From: an uncultured Acidaminococcus sp.
GTDB lineage: Bacteria; Bacillota; Negativicutes; Acidaminococcales; Acidaminococcaceae
DNA: 64,000 nt
Reading direction: 5' to 3'
NCBI GenBank assembly: GCA_900554515.1
Contig: USHN01000003.1
Coordinates: 1-64,000, forward strand
Positions 55,751 through 63,562 of this stretch are shown here, piece after piece (position 1 is the stretch's first letter; each line of letters begins with the position of its first letter). The notes under the pieces were generated by a model, which saw only the letters and a program-made list of their open reading frames with translations, did no database searches and was not told the DNA's origin. The position numbers and the translations under genes were made by a program.

Positions 55751-56671
55751 TCATTCCTTAAAGATCTCGTTCCAGGCATAGTGTTTTGGAATATGGAGCT
55801 GGATGACATCCCGGATAAGACCCGGTTCATAATCATCAAAGGATTTATTCACAATGCCCATATCCAGAGCGCTGTGGGCATCCAATCCGCTTTGCATCAG
55901 ATGGATGGCATCCAGCATGCCCCTTAAATCCAGCGCCTTTTCAGAGATTTCGCTTTCCTGGCATTTCTTTTCCAGGTCCTTAAAAATCTGGCAAAAAGCT
56001 TGCAGTGCTTCTTCCCGCAGCGTGGGAAATTCGGTACGCAAGAGACGCTCCAGAGCCTCCATAGAAATATTCGGCAGCTGGATCACGGCAAAACGGGACG
56101 CCAGTGCCTCATTTAATTCCCGCGTGCCAGAATAGCCATAGTTCATAGTGGCAATAAAACGACAGGCCTTGTGCGCTTGCAAAAGGCCATACCCCGGCAC
56201 ATCCACTGTATGACGGAAATCTAGCAGGGAGTGCAGCACCGCCATAGCTTCATTCCGGGCCATATTGATTTCATCAAAGACGCCAAAGCCGCCGCAAGAG
56301 GCGCACTGGTACACCGGCCCGGGGCGGAATTCTACAGCTCCGTTGCGGAAGGTATCCGTCCCCAGCATACTGGTGGCGTCCATATTGATATGAAAAGAGA
56401 CATTACACAGCGGCCGCCCAAATGCCGCGGCCAAATTCTCTGACAGCACGTTTTTCCCTGTGGCCTTAGGCCCTGCCAAAAGCAGGTTCTGCCCGCACAA
56501 AAGAGCCGCAATGGCTTCTTCCCACACTGTTTTGCCGTAATAGTGAAAATGCGGATCCGGCACCCGCTGTATCTCCGTTTCTGTTGCAGGATATTGTTTC
56601 CTGTAGGCTGCTATCCCGTCCAGCAATTTTTCATTGACTTGCTCTTGTCTCAAAAAGTCCAGCATGTCCAT
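55751..56671 (-). CDS. MoxR-type AAA+ ATPase (NorQ/CbbQ group)
   Basis: The 306-residue ATPase has Walker A GPKATGKNVL (about 67-76; GxxxxGKN instead of GKT/S), Walker B VFDEINMAR and the sensor/arginine region with IATMNYGYSGTRELNEAL and SRFAVI, as in the MoxR branch. It pairs with the VWA protein downstream. The promoter region has an extended -10 (TGTGC-TATAAT) just upstream. The family works as a chaperone that inserts cofactors or remodels complexes. Confidence 0.87.
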   Translation of the reverse strand: MDMLDFLRQEQVNEKLLDGIAAYRKQYPATETEIQRVPDPHFHYYGKTVWEEAIAALLCGQNLLLAGPKATGKNVLSENLAAAFGRPLCNVSFHINMDATSMLGTDTFRNGAVEFRPGPVYQCASCGGFGVFDEINMARNEAMAVLHSLLDFRHTVDVPGYGLLQAHKACRFIATMNYGYSGTRELNEALASRFAVIQLPNISMEALERLLRTEFPTLREEALQAFCQIFKDLEKKCQESEISEKALDLRGMLDAIHLMQSGLDAHSALDMGIVNKSFDDYEPGLIRDVIQLHIPKHYAWNEIFKE

Positions 56672-56712
56672 GCTTTCCCGCCCCTTTCCAAGCGTTCACC
56701 AAGTTCGTAGCT

Positions 56713-56718
56713 ATTATA
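56713..56718 (-). promoter_or_regulatory. Extended -10 of the MoxR-VWA operon
   Basis: TGTGC-TATAAT on the minus strand (TATAAT at 56713-56718), between the bidirectional hairpin and the gene. The -35 region is weak, overlapping the hairpin. Confidence 0.45.
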
Positions 56719-56722
56719 GCAC

Positions 56723-56769
56723 AGTGCAGGAAAAAGGACGCGCCCGAGGCACGTCCTTTTTCCTGCACT
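56723..56769. terminator. Terminator between the DUF805 and MoxR genes
   Basis: An 18-bp perfect stem (56723-56740 and 56752-56769). On the minus strand an inner GGACG/CGTCC hairpin is followed by TTTTT, part of the same stem. Confidence 0.8.
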
Positions 56770-56775
56770 TCATTT

Positions 56776-57243
56776 TCAAGGCCTGAAGGGTCCGTATTGG
56801 TTATCTTTGCCCCATCCTTTGCACAATAGCAGATAGATATAAAACGCCATATTGACGAGGGGAACAAAGAACAGCACGGCCCACCATCCTGGCTGATTCA
56901 AGTCATGCAGCCGGCGGACGATCAGACTCACAGCACAAATAGCCCATAGAATCCAAAAGCCCAGCCATAACCCTAAAAGGATGATGGCTCCCACGGCGCT
57001 TTCAAAGAATGTAAACGTCCACAGACAAAAGGCGAACCCCAGCAGCAGACAAAACAGCCCCGCCAGCAAGACTGCGCCCCGGATGGCAAATTCCACACGC
57101 CCCAGGCGTCCTGTAAAGCTGCAATACAGGCGCAGTAGTTCCGCCCAGTTTCTGGGAACCTGACGGGCAAAAAACTGCCGCTCCATCCAGCCATAGGCCG
57201 TAACTTTTTGTTCCGGTGCCGCTGTACCTTTGACCACCTTCAC
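56776..57243 (-). CDS. DUF805-family membrane protein (second copy)
   Basis: The 155-residue protein has the DUF805 layout: SFTGRLGRVEF before the first helix, several membrane helices, VRRLHDLNQPGWW, and a C-terminal GKDNQYGPFRP. The start is a GTG (57243) with AAGGAGG close upstream. Compared with the copy at 12.4 kb its N-terminal cytoplasmic part is longer and its tail shorter; the two are clearly diverged family members. The function is not known. Confidence 0.83.
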   Translation of the reverse strand: MKVVKGTAAPEQKVTAYGWMERQFFARQVPRNWAELLRLYCSFTGRLGRVEFAIRGAVLLAGLFCLLLGFAFCLWTFTFFESAVGAIILLGLWLGFWILWAICAVSLIVRRLHDLNQPGWWAVLFFVPLVNMAFYIYLLLCKGWGKDNQYGPFRP

Positions 57244-57333
57244 GCTTCCTCCTTTTTCTCTCTCCATTCACAAAATGGACTACTGAAGCTCATTATATCT
57301 ACTTTAGCGGGTAATTTCAATCTGGAATCGCCC

Positions 57334-57375
57334 AAAGAAAAAACCTCCTGCCGTAACAGCAGAAGGTTTTTTCTT
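57334..57375 (-). terminator. Terminator after the 57.5 kb gene
   Basis: AACCT-CTGC and GCAG-AGGTT arms with long A/T flanks; on the minus strand AGG is followed by TTTTTTCTTT. It lies 135 bases after the stop codon of the 163-residue gene. The region 57376-57509 otherwise shows nothing clear. Confidence 0.75.
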
Positions 57376-57509
57376 GAAAGGAAGTTGTTTATGATGATTT
57401 GATGGGGAAGATGTAGCAAGGAGGGGTAATCCCTGCTACTGATGAAAGTATACCGGAGAACTATGACAAAGGAAGGGCGCGATTGTAAATTGTTTATGAA
57501 CTTAACTAC

Positions 57510-58001
57510 CTAGTCAGCCAAGCCGAAATATTCATAGACGGACTGCATCTGGGCCTGGGCATTTTCCGGGGAAAGGCCGGCTTTTTCGCTCATAAACAGG
57601 ATCCCTTTCAACTGCTCTTTCAGAAAGCGGTTGAAAGTATCCCGATCCAGGGACAGGTTATCCCCTTCTACCTTATCACTTTTGCAAAAAAGCATCACCA
57701 AAAGTTTCAGTGTCTCCCCTTCTTTTTCCGCCAGATAGAAGAGGAAAGGAAACTGCGTCCCTAAGTCCCTGACAAACTGCACCGCCTTCGGATTTTCCCA
57801 TAGGGCAGTCCCGCAATCCGTGGCAAAGGATAGCGTCCAGCGGCCGAAGAATTTCTTTCCATAAGCCGGATGCATTCCCACATAGGCCAGAAGGGAAGCA
57901 TAGTCAGCTTTCTTTTCCTCATTATTTAAATCGCTTTGCTGCATCTGGAAAACCAGCTGTGCATGGCTGTCCAGAATCTCTTTGATTGCTGCTTCGTCCA
58001 T
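57510..58001 (-). CDS. Uncharacterised soluble protein
   Basis: The 163-residue protein has no signal peptide or membrane helix. It begins MDEAAIKEILDSHAQLVFQM, is rich in charged helical stretches, and has GMHPAYGKKFFGRW, CGTALWENPKAVQFVRDL and a C-terminal QSVYEYFGLAD. I do not recognise the family. The ATG at 58001 is chosen for GGGAGAG. It follows the glycosyltransferase stop codon by two bases, so the two are translated together. No function is proposed. Confidence 0.7.
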   Translation of the reverse strand: MDEAAIKEILDSHAQLVFQMQQSDLNNEEKKADYASLLAYVGMHPAYGKKFFGRWTLSFATDCGTALWENPKAVQFVRDLGTQFPFLFYLAEKEGETLKLLVMLFCKSDKVEGDNLSLDRDTFNRFLKEQLKGILFMSEKAGLSPENAQAQMQSVYEYFGLAD

Positions 58002-58003
58002 AC

Positions 58004-59647
58004 CTATCTCTCCCGCACCAAAATGGACCACTGCCCTTGCAGTTTTATTTTTTTCCAGGTCCCTGGCCAGGTTTTCGTCAGATCTGGCAATTTCTGTTTC
58101 GTGTGGGTATCCACCAATACCATAGCCTGTCCTTTTGTCTTATACAAGTCGCCATAGGTGGTCCAGGGCATAATATTTTTGACCGCCCAGCTACCATCCC
58201 GAGGCTTAAATTCCTCTACCCGGTCATCCGGCACCAGAAAGGTCAGCGTCCGCCCTGTATAAAAAACCGTGGAAGTAGGATAGCCGCCCCCCTGCACATA
58301 AATCGGTACGTTCTGCGGTAGCGTCCGATTGATTACCTGGGCGGCCGCTTTCCCAGAGACATCCGCCATTAACGGTTTGGCCAAAAGATCCAGGCTGCAA
58401 ATGTGAAATGCCACTGTAAGTAGCATAACTGTGGTGAAAATTTCCATGCTGCTTTTTCCCTTGTACTGATGGAACGCCAGCACCACCATACACAGGAAAT
58501 AAATCAAAAAGAAGTAGAGCAGCATGTCACTGCCAGGAAGTTTCAAAGTGGGTGCCCATTTTTTCATATTAAAGACAAAAACAGTCAGGGCCCCGTAAAA
58601 GAGCAAATTTCCTGCCAGCATTCCTTTTACCGGCAGGCTGCGTCCTCTTTTCCAGATATAGGCTGCCATCAGCACGCAAAGCGGCAAGAGCAGCGGATAG
58701 GTGTAGGTAATATACTTGGTAGCCATGCAGGTAAAGAACAGGAAAATTATACTTGCCCAAAGAAAGAGGAATCCTTCCCTCTGCGATGGCAGTTCCCAAT
58801 GATCCGCTTTATGGAACAGGTGATACACCATTCCCGGCAAAAGCCCTATCCAGGCATAGGCATTAAGCAGGTTTACCGCCACATAATACCAGGGCACATT
58901 GTACTGGGGATGTTCTGCTACTGTGGCCCGAAAAACGTTTTGTGTGCCCAAAAAGCTTTGGAGAAAATCCGGGTGCAGCTGCGCCATGGTGACATACCAG
59001 GGCGCCGCAATAAGGAGAAAGAGCAGTAAACCGCTGCCCAGTTTGGCCTGCCGCAGTGAGCGCCAATCCCGCCGCCAACATAGGAACAAAACAATAATCA
59101 GCCCCGGTAGCAAAAAGCCTATGGGACCTTTGGTGAGTGTAGCAAGCCCAGCCAGGGCATAGGCACCGTAATAATACCTCTTATTTTTCCCGCTATAGGC
59201 CAGGTAATAACAGACCAATACCCCATTCATAAAGAAAAACAGCATGCCATCGGTGAGGACGCTTTTGGAGATGGTGAAAAATTCCATGGTCATGAGTAGC
59301 AGCAAGCCGCTAAAAAGCCCCACCTCACTAGAATATAGTTTTTTCCCCGTCCATACCGTAAGCCACAGCCCCAAAAGGCCAAACAAAGACGGGAAAAACC
59401 GGGCGCCAAACTCCGAAAAGCCAAATAGCTTGAAGCCCAGAGCAACCATCCAGTAGGAAAAGACAGGCTTGTCAAACCAATATTTCCCGTAAATCTGCGG
59501 AGAAATCCAGTCGCCAGTCAGCAGCATCTCCTTGGCAGACAGGGAATAATTCCCCTCCACACTGTCCGTAATAGGCAGAGATCCATTAAAAACAAACAGT
59601 AAAAAAATGGCTGTCAGCCAAAAAAACAGCCAGTAACGTTTTCTCAT
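58004..59647 (-). CDS. GT39-family (ArnT-like) glycosyltransferase
   Basis: The 547-residue membrane protein has about 12 helices and the N-terminal periplasmic loop of GT39 enzymes, with YSLSAKEMLLTGDWISPQIYGKYWFDKPVFSYW (the acidic Glu of the catalytic region) typical of ArnT. ArnT-like enzymes move a sugar from an undecaprenyl carrier to lipid A or another acceptor. The ATG at 59647 has TGGAGGG; a longer frame is unsupported. Ends with a soluble C-terminal periplasmic region. It leads a two-gene unit with the uncharacterised protein. Confidence 0.87.
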   Translation of the reverse strand: MRKRYWLFFWLTAIFLLFVFNGSLPITDSVEGNYSLSAKEMLLTGDWISPQIYGKYWFDKPVFSYWMVALGFKLFGFSEFGARFFPSLFGLLGLWLTVWTGKKLYSSEVGLFSGLLLLMTMEFFTISKSVLTDGMLFFFMNGVLVCYYLAYSGKNKRYYYGAYALAGLATLTKGPIGFLLPGLIIVLFLCWRRDWRSLRQAKLGSGLLLFLLIAAPWYVTMAQLHPDFLQSFLGTQNVFRATVAEHPQYNVPWYYVAVNLLNAYAWIGLLPGMVYHLFHKADHWELPSQREGFLFLWASIIFLFFTCMATKYITYTYPLLLPLCVLMAAYIWKRGRSLPVKGMLAGNLLFYGALTVFVFNMKKWAPTLKLPGSDMLLYFFLIYFLCMVVLAFHQYKGKSSMEIFTTVMLLTVAFHICSLDLLAKPLMADVSGKAAAQVINRTLPQNVPIYVQGGGYPTSTVFYTGRTLTFLVPDDRVEEFKPRDGSWAVKNIMPWTTYGDLYKTKGQAMVLVDTHTKQKLPDLTKTWPGTWKKIKLQGQWSILVRER

Positions 59648-59753
59648 ATATAACCCTCCATCAAAAAACTCTAAGGGTATTTTACAATAGTTGTGCCGGT
59701 TTGCCAACACTTTCCACCATGCTTGGCGTTTCGAAAAACGTTATCTAATAAAA

Positions 59754-59799
59754 GATACGCTGCAACTGTCCGTTTTTCTGGCGGATAGCCGCAGCGTAT
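59754..59799 (-). terminator. Terminator of the second MoxR-VWA operon
   Basis: Arms ATACGCTGC and GCAGCGTAT with an inner TCCG/CGGA pairing; followed on the minus strand by CTTTTATTAG. Confidence 0.75.
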
Positions 59800-59802
59800 T
59801 TT

Positions 59803-60990
59803 CTATTCCCCTTTAAGTTTCTGAATCCCTGCTTCCAGCCCCTTCACCGTAAGCGGAAACATAGGAATTTCTTTCCCAATGGATATGACCGTACTGTATT
59901 TATAAGCCCACAGTTTAGGATGAAGGGGGTTCAGCCAGATGACAGAAGGGAATTTTTTATGCAGGGCGATGAGCCAATCCATCCCCGGCAATTTATTCCC
60001 ATGAAGGTCATCCACGTTGCCATCCACTTCCCACAATTCATCCGGGCCCATTTCCGCATCTCCGATGACGACCACCTTGGTTTCCGGATCCCGGGCATTC
60101 CACACACTTTGGGTCTTAATCCGATGCTCCCAGGCGCAATCCGGCGTGGTAAAAAGGTAATCATAAAAGAGATTGTGGAAATAATAAATTTTCAGCTCTT
60201 TGAAATGGGTATCCTCATGCAGGGCTTTAAAAAGCCGGCGCACCAAATCCACATAGGCCCACATGGAGCCGCCCCAGTCCATTAAAAGCAATAGCCTTGT
60301 CTGGTTTTTCCGGGGCCGCTTCATGACGATTTTCAGCTGCCCACCCTGATTGCACGTTTCCCGGATGGTGGCATCCACATCTAATTCTGTTTTAGGCCCT
60401 TCTGTTTTGCTGGAAAGCCGCCGCAATTTTCGCAAGGCGACCTGAAATTGGCGAATTCCCAGCACCGTATCATCCCGAAAATCCCGGTAACGGCGCTCCC
60501 CTGCAATTTTGAGCGCACTATGTCCGCCGCCTTTGCCCAAAATGCGGATTCCCTGGGGTGCGTATCCGTCATGGCCAAAGGGAGTAGCCCCGCCAGTGCC
60601 GATCCAGTGCGTACCGCCGTGATGTTCTTCATGTTGCTCTTTTAGCCGCTCCTGCAGTGCCTCTTGGATATCCGCCAGAGTCTTATTGCCCCACAGGGCA
60701 TCGGCGCCTGCTTTGTCCGGCGTTCCCAGCCAGGTTTTGCCCAGCCACTGCTGCAATTTTTTCTGCAAGTCCTCGCTGTTTTCCAACTGTTTAAAACAGT
60801 CGGAAAAGGCCTGGTCGTACCGGTCATAATCCCCATTTCTTTTCACAAGGATCGTGCGGCCTAACTGGTAAAATCCGGTAAAGCTGCACTGGTGCAGATT
60901 TGCTTCCAGTGCCATGAGGAAATCCTGCCATTCTAGCAGGGATACCTTCATCCCGTAGGCACGTAGCAGGTAGAAAAAATCCGTAAACAT
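59803..60990 (-). CDS. VWA-domain protein of the CoxE type
   Basis: The 395-residue protein has an N-terminal helical region (MFTDFFYLLRAYGMKVSLLEWQDFLMAL), a Gly-rich, His-rich linker (about 120-160) and a CoxE-like VWA domain (about 225-385). The metal-site motif reads LMDWGGSMW, DxGGS rather than the usual DxSxS. CoxE-like proteins work with a MoxR ATPase in maturing metalloenzymes such as CO dehydrogenase. It follows the MoxR gene by one base. No client enzyme is beside it. Confidence 0.82.
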   Translation of the reverse strand: MFTDFFYLLRAYGMKVSLLEWQDFLMALEANLHQCSFTGFYQLGRTILVKRNGDYDRYDQAFSDCFKQLENSEDLQKKLQQWLGKTWLGTPDKAGADALWGNKTLADIQEALQERLKEQHEEHHGGTHWIGTGGATPFGHDGYAPQGIRILGKGGGHSALKIAGERRYRDFRDDTVLGIRQFQVALRKLRRLSSKTEGPKTELDVDATIRETCNQGGQLKIVMKRPRKNQTRLLLLMDWGGSMWAYVDLVRRLFKALHEDTHFKELKIYYFHNLFYDYLFTTPDCAWEHRIKTQSVWNARDPETKVVVIGDAEMGPDELWEVDGNVDDLHGNKLPGMDWLIALHKKFPSVIWLNPLHPKLWAYKYSTVISIGKEIPMFPLTVKGLEAGIQKLKGE

Positions 60991-60991
60991 G

Positions 60992-61792
60992 TTAGTACCC
61001 GGCTTTTGCCAGGTCCTCCGTTTTTTTCAGCAGTACCCCGATAAATGGCAGGGGCTTTTCTAATTCCTCCGGTGCAATGCCCCCGATCAAAAGGGCCTGG
61101 ATCCAGTCCAAAAGTTCAGCTGTACTGGGACGCTTGGACAAATCCCGGATGCCTCGCAAGTCATAAAAGGCCGCAATCGCCTGTTCTGCCAGTTTGGTCT
61201 CCAAGTCCGGAAATTTTGCCCGGACAATTTTTTGCATCATCTCCGGATCCGGGAAGGCGATATAGTGAAAGATGCAGCGACGCAAAAACGCATCGGGCAG
61301 TTCTTTTTCTGCATTGGAAGTAATAATCACCAAGGGGCGGTGTTTTGCTTTCACGGTCTGGCCGGTTTCCGGAATAAAAAATTCCATTTTATCCAGTTCC
61401 CACAATAAATCATTGGGAAATTCCAGATCCGCTTTATCAATCTCGTCAATTAGGAGGACAGCCCGTGTTTCGCTTTCCAGCGCTTCTCCCAGCTTTCCCA
61501 GATGAATATAGCGGCGGATATCATCCACCCCTTGTTCTCCAAACTGGCTGTCATAGAGGCGCTGCACCGTATCATAGACATACAGCCCGTCCTGGGCACG
61601 GGTCGTGGATTTAATGCTCCAGATATACAGGGGCATCTGCAAATTCTCCGCCACGGCTTCCGCCAACACAGTTTTTCCGGTCCCGGGCTCGCCCTTCAGC
61701 AGCAGTGGTTTACCCAAGGCAGCCGCTACATTTACGCTCTGCAGCAGCTCATCCGAAGCAATATAGGCACTTGTTCCAGTAAATTGTTTCAT
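60992..61792 (-). CDS. MoxR-type AAA+ ATPase
   Basis: The 266-residue ATPase has Walker A GEPGTGKT (about 34-41), Walker B VLLIDEIDKAD, sensor VIITSNAEKELPDAF and RRCIFHYIAFP. It begins with MKQFTGTSAYIASDELLQSV, typical of MoxR proteins that pair with CoxE-like VWA partners. The ATG at 61792 (CAGGAG upstream) is chosen. It forms a tight operon with the VWA gene and differs in subgroup from the ATPase at 55.8 kb. Confidence 0.9.
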   Translation of the reverse strand: MKQFTGTSAYIASDELLQSVNVAAALGKPLLLKGEPGTGKTVLAEAVAENLQMPLYIWSIKSTTRAQDGLYVYDTVQRLYDSQFGEQGVDDIRRYIHLGKLGEALESETRAVLLIDEIDKADLEFPNDLLWELDKMEFFIPETGQTVKAKHRPLVIITSNAEKELPDAFLRRCIFHYIAFPDPEMMQKIVRAKFPDLETKLAEQAIAAFYDLRGIRDLSKRPSTAELLDWIQALLIGGIAPEELEKPLPFIGVLLKKTEDLAKAGY

Positions 61793-61816
61793 CGTGTTCT
61801 CCTGTAAGTATGGTAA

Positions 61817-61857
61817 GAAAAAAGGCACACAGCCCTAGAGGGGGTGGCTGTGTGCCT
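61817..61857 (-). terminator. Terminator of the aldehyde dehydrogenase gene
   Basis: A perfect 12-bp stem (AGGCACACAGCC / GGCTGTGTGCCT, 61823-61834 and 61846-61857), followed on the minus strand by TTTTTTCTTACC, separates the gene from the MoxR-VWA operon downstream. Confidence 0.88.
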
Positions 61858-61916
61858 GTACGAGAGTTATTCAACCAGGGTTCACATTGGTTTTTTATCG
61901 TTAGATAGGAGAAAGG

Positions 61917-63356
61917 TTATTCTTCGTCCATGCCCGGTTTGCAGAATTCACCAAACAATTCTTCATTGGAGGGCATATCGTATTTCAGCGGACGGGATAC
62001 CCAAGTGGTATTCATATAATGTTTCAGAGAAACGTTCTCGGAAACGATGTTGCCGCCCCAGGTGCCGCAGCCCATGGAAGAGGTAGGAGGCATGCCGTTC
62101 CAAGCGGAACCGGAGTTGCCGCGGTTGTTAGGCTGCCGAACCATAATCCGGGATACAGGAGCTGCCAGGCCCAGACGATTGATATGGTCGTCGTTGAAGG
62201 AGTAAATGCCGCAGGAGTGGCCTTTGCCGCCGACTTCAAACAGAGCTCTCATCATGTTCAGGGCATTTTCAAATTCGCCTTCGTATTTGAACAGTGTCAG
62301 CAAGGTGGTCAGTTTTTCACTGGAGAAGAAGAACTGTTTGCCCACATGCTCAATGCCGCCGTCGGTGACAGCGATGAATTTCCGGTCTGCCGGAATTTCA
62401 AAGCCAGCTGCCAAAGCCAGGGCTTGCGGGCTGATAGCCACGGTGTTAGGCAGACGATGCCCGGTTTCATCCCACATAACCTTCTTAATCTTTTCAGCTT
62501 CTTCTTCATTAGCCAGGTAAGCACCTTGTTCTACCAAAGCTTTTACGAAGCCATCATACACTTTGTCGGAAATAACCAGGTTACCATCGCAGGAGCAGCC
62601 GCTGCCGTAGTCACTGCACTTGGAAATCCGGGTGTTTTCTGCGGCTTCTTTCTGCCGTTCCGGAGTATCGCAGGTATCGTCAATGATAACCGTCGCATTG
62701 CCGGCACCGCTGCCATATGCAGGAACGCCCTGGCTATACGCAGCTTTTACCATGCTCCGGCCGCCGGTAGCAATAATCAGGTCAGCGCGTTTCATAATTT
62801 CTGCGCCCTGAGGAATGCTGGGTTTTTCAATGCCTTGGATAATATCCGCAGGAGCCCCTTCCCGTACCAATACGTCACGGATCAGGTTAATGGTCTTATT
62901 GGTAACGTTTTTCGCTCTGGGGTGTGGGGAGAAAACGATGGTGTCACGGCATTTAATGGCATACAGTACTTGCCCGGCAGGTGTCAGGCAGGGGTTCGTG
63001 GTAGGAACCAGGGAAGCAATAACGCCAGCCGGTTTACCATATTTTACCAAGCCTTTTTCAGGAATTTCTTCCACAATGCCGATGCTCGGGTTGCGGAGAC
63101 ATTCTCTTAGAATCAATTTAATCTTATTCCGTTTGTTTCTCTTGGAAACAGCATCCCCCAGACGGGTTTCTTCTACAGCTTCATCGCAGATAGGGCCCCA
63201 TACTTTCATGTCCACTACAGCGGCGGCGACAGCCTGGCACAACCGGTTAACCCGGGCAGTGTCATAGGTTGCGATGATCTTTTGCGCGGCTCTTGCCCGT
63301 GCAATTTTCTCTTCAGCAATCTTAATTTCTTCCGGCGTTGCTTGTCTTTCTGCCAT
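61917..63356 (-). CDS. Acylating aldehyde dehydrogenase (CoA-dependent)
   Basis: The 479-residue protein fits the CoA-acylating branch of the aldehyde dehydrogenase superfamily, which turns aldehyde, CoA and NAD into acyl-CoA. Visible are the NAD-binding VPTTNPCLTPAGQVLYAIKCRD, VIIDDTCD, and the catalytic region DYGSGCSCDG with the likely nucleophile Cys254 (aligned with the catalytic Cys of AdhE-type enzymes) plus a nearby Cys256. The C-terminal GTWGGNIVSENVSLKHYMNTTWVSRPL is typical of acetaldehyde/sulfoacetaldehyde dehydrogenases. Substrate not resolved. AAAGGAG precedes the ATG. A LysR gene is divergent. Confidence 0.88.
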   Translation of the reverse strand: MAERQATPEEIKIAEEKIARARAAQKIIATYDTARVNRLCQAVAAAVVDMKVWGPICDEAVEETRLGDAVSKRNKRNKIKLILRECLRNPSIGIVEEIPEKGLVKYGKPAGVIASLVPTTNPCLTPAGQVLYAIKCRDTIVFSPHPRAKNVTNKTINLIRDVLVREGAPADIIQGIEKPSIPQGAEIMKRADLIIATGGRSMVKAAYSQGVPAYGSGAGNATVIIDDTCDTPERQKEAAENTRISKCSDYGSGCSCDGNLVISDKVYDGFVKALVEQGAYLANEEEAEKIKKVMWDETGHRLPNTVAISPQALALAAGFEIPADRKFIAVTDGGIEHVGKQFFFSSEKLTTLLTLFKYEGEFENALNMMRALFEVGGKGHSCGIYSFNDDHINRLGLAAPVSRIMVRQPNNRGNSGSAWNGMPPTSSMGCGTWGGNIVSENVSLKHYMNTTWVSRPLKYDMPSNEELFGEFCKPGMDEE

Positions 63357-63427
63357 TGTAATCTCTCCTTTTCCTCTATCCAGCTTTTCTTTGGAAGGGC
63401 TTTTACCCTTTTTCTTTTGATAATCTT

Positions 63428-63433
63428 ATTATA
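63428..63433 (-). promoter_or_regulatory. -10 of the aldehyde dehydrogenase gene
   Basis: TATAAT on the minus strand, about 70 bases upstream of the start. The -35 (TTGGAT, 18-base spacer) is weak, as expected for a promoter that needs an activator. Confidence 0.45.
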
Positions 63434-63506
63434 CAGACAATTCTAAAATAAATCCAATACAAGTATCTTCTGAAAATTATAGATTTTTTCTATCATTTCT
63501 GGCATA

Positions 63507-63521
63507 GCGGTATGATACCGC
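63507..63521. promoter_or_regulatory. Palindromic candidate LysR operator
   Basis: GCGGTAT-G-ATACCGC is a perfect 7-1-7 palindrome flanked by AT/AT. It fits a T-N11-A LysR-type site and lies between the divergent LysR and aldehyde dehydrogenase genes, 12 bases upstream of the LysR -10. Confidence 0.65.
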
Positions 63522-63529
63522 CATCCGTA

Positions 63530-63538
63530 TGCTATAAT
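63530..63538 (+). promoter_or_regulatory. Extended -10 of the LysR gene
   Basis: TG-C-TATAAT, 25 bases before the LysR ATG. The palindrome at 63507 partly covers where a -35 would be, so autoregulation is likely. Confidence 0.6.
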
Positions 63539-63562
63539 AGAATTTATGAAGGAGGGAGTTGT

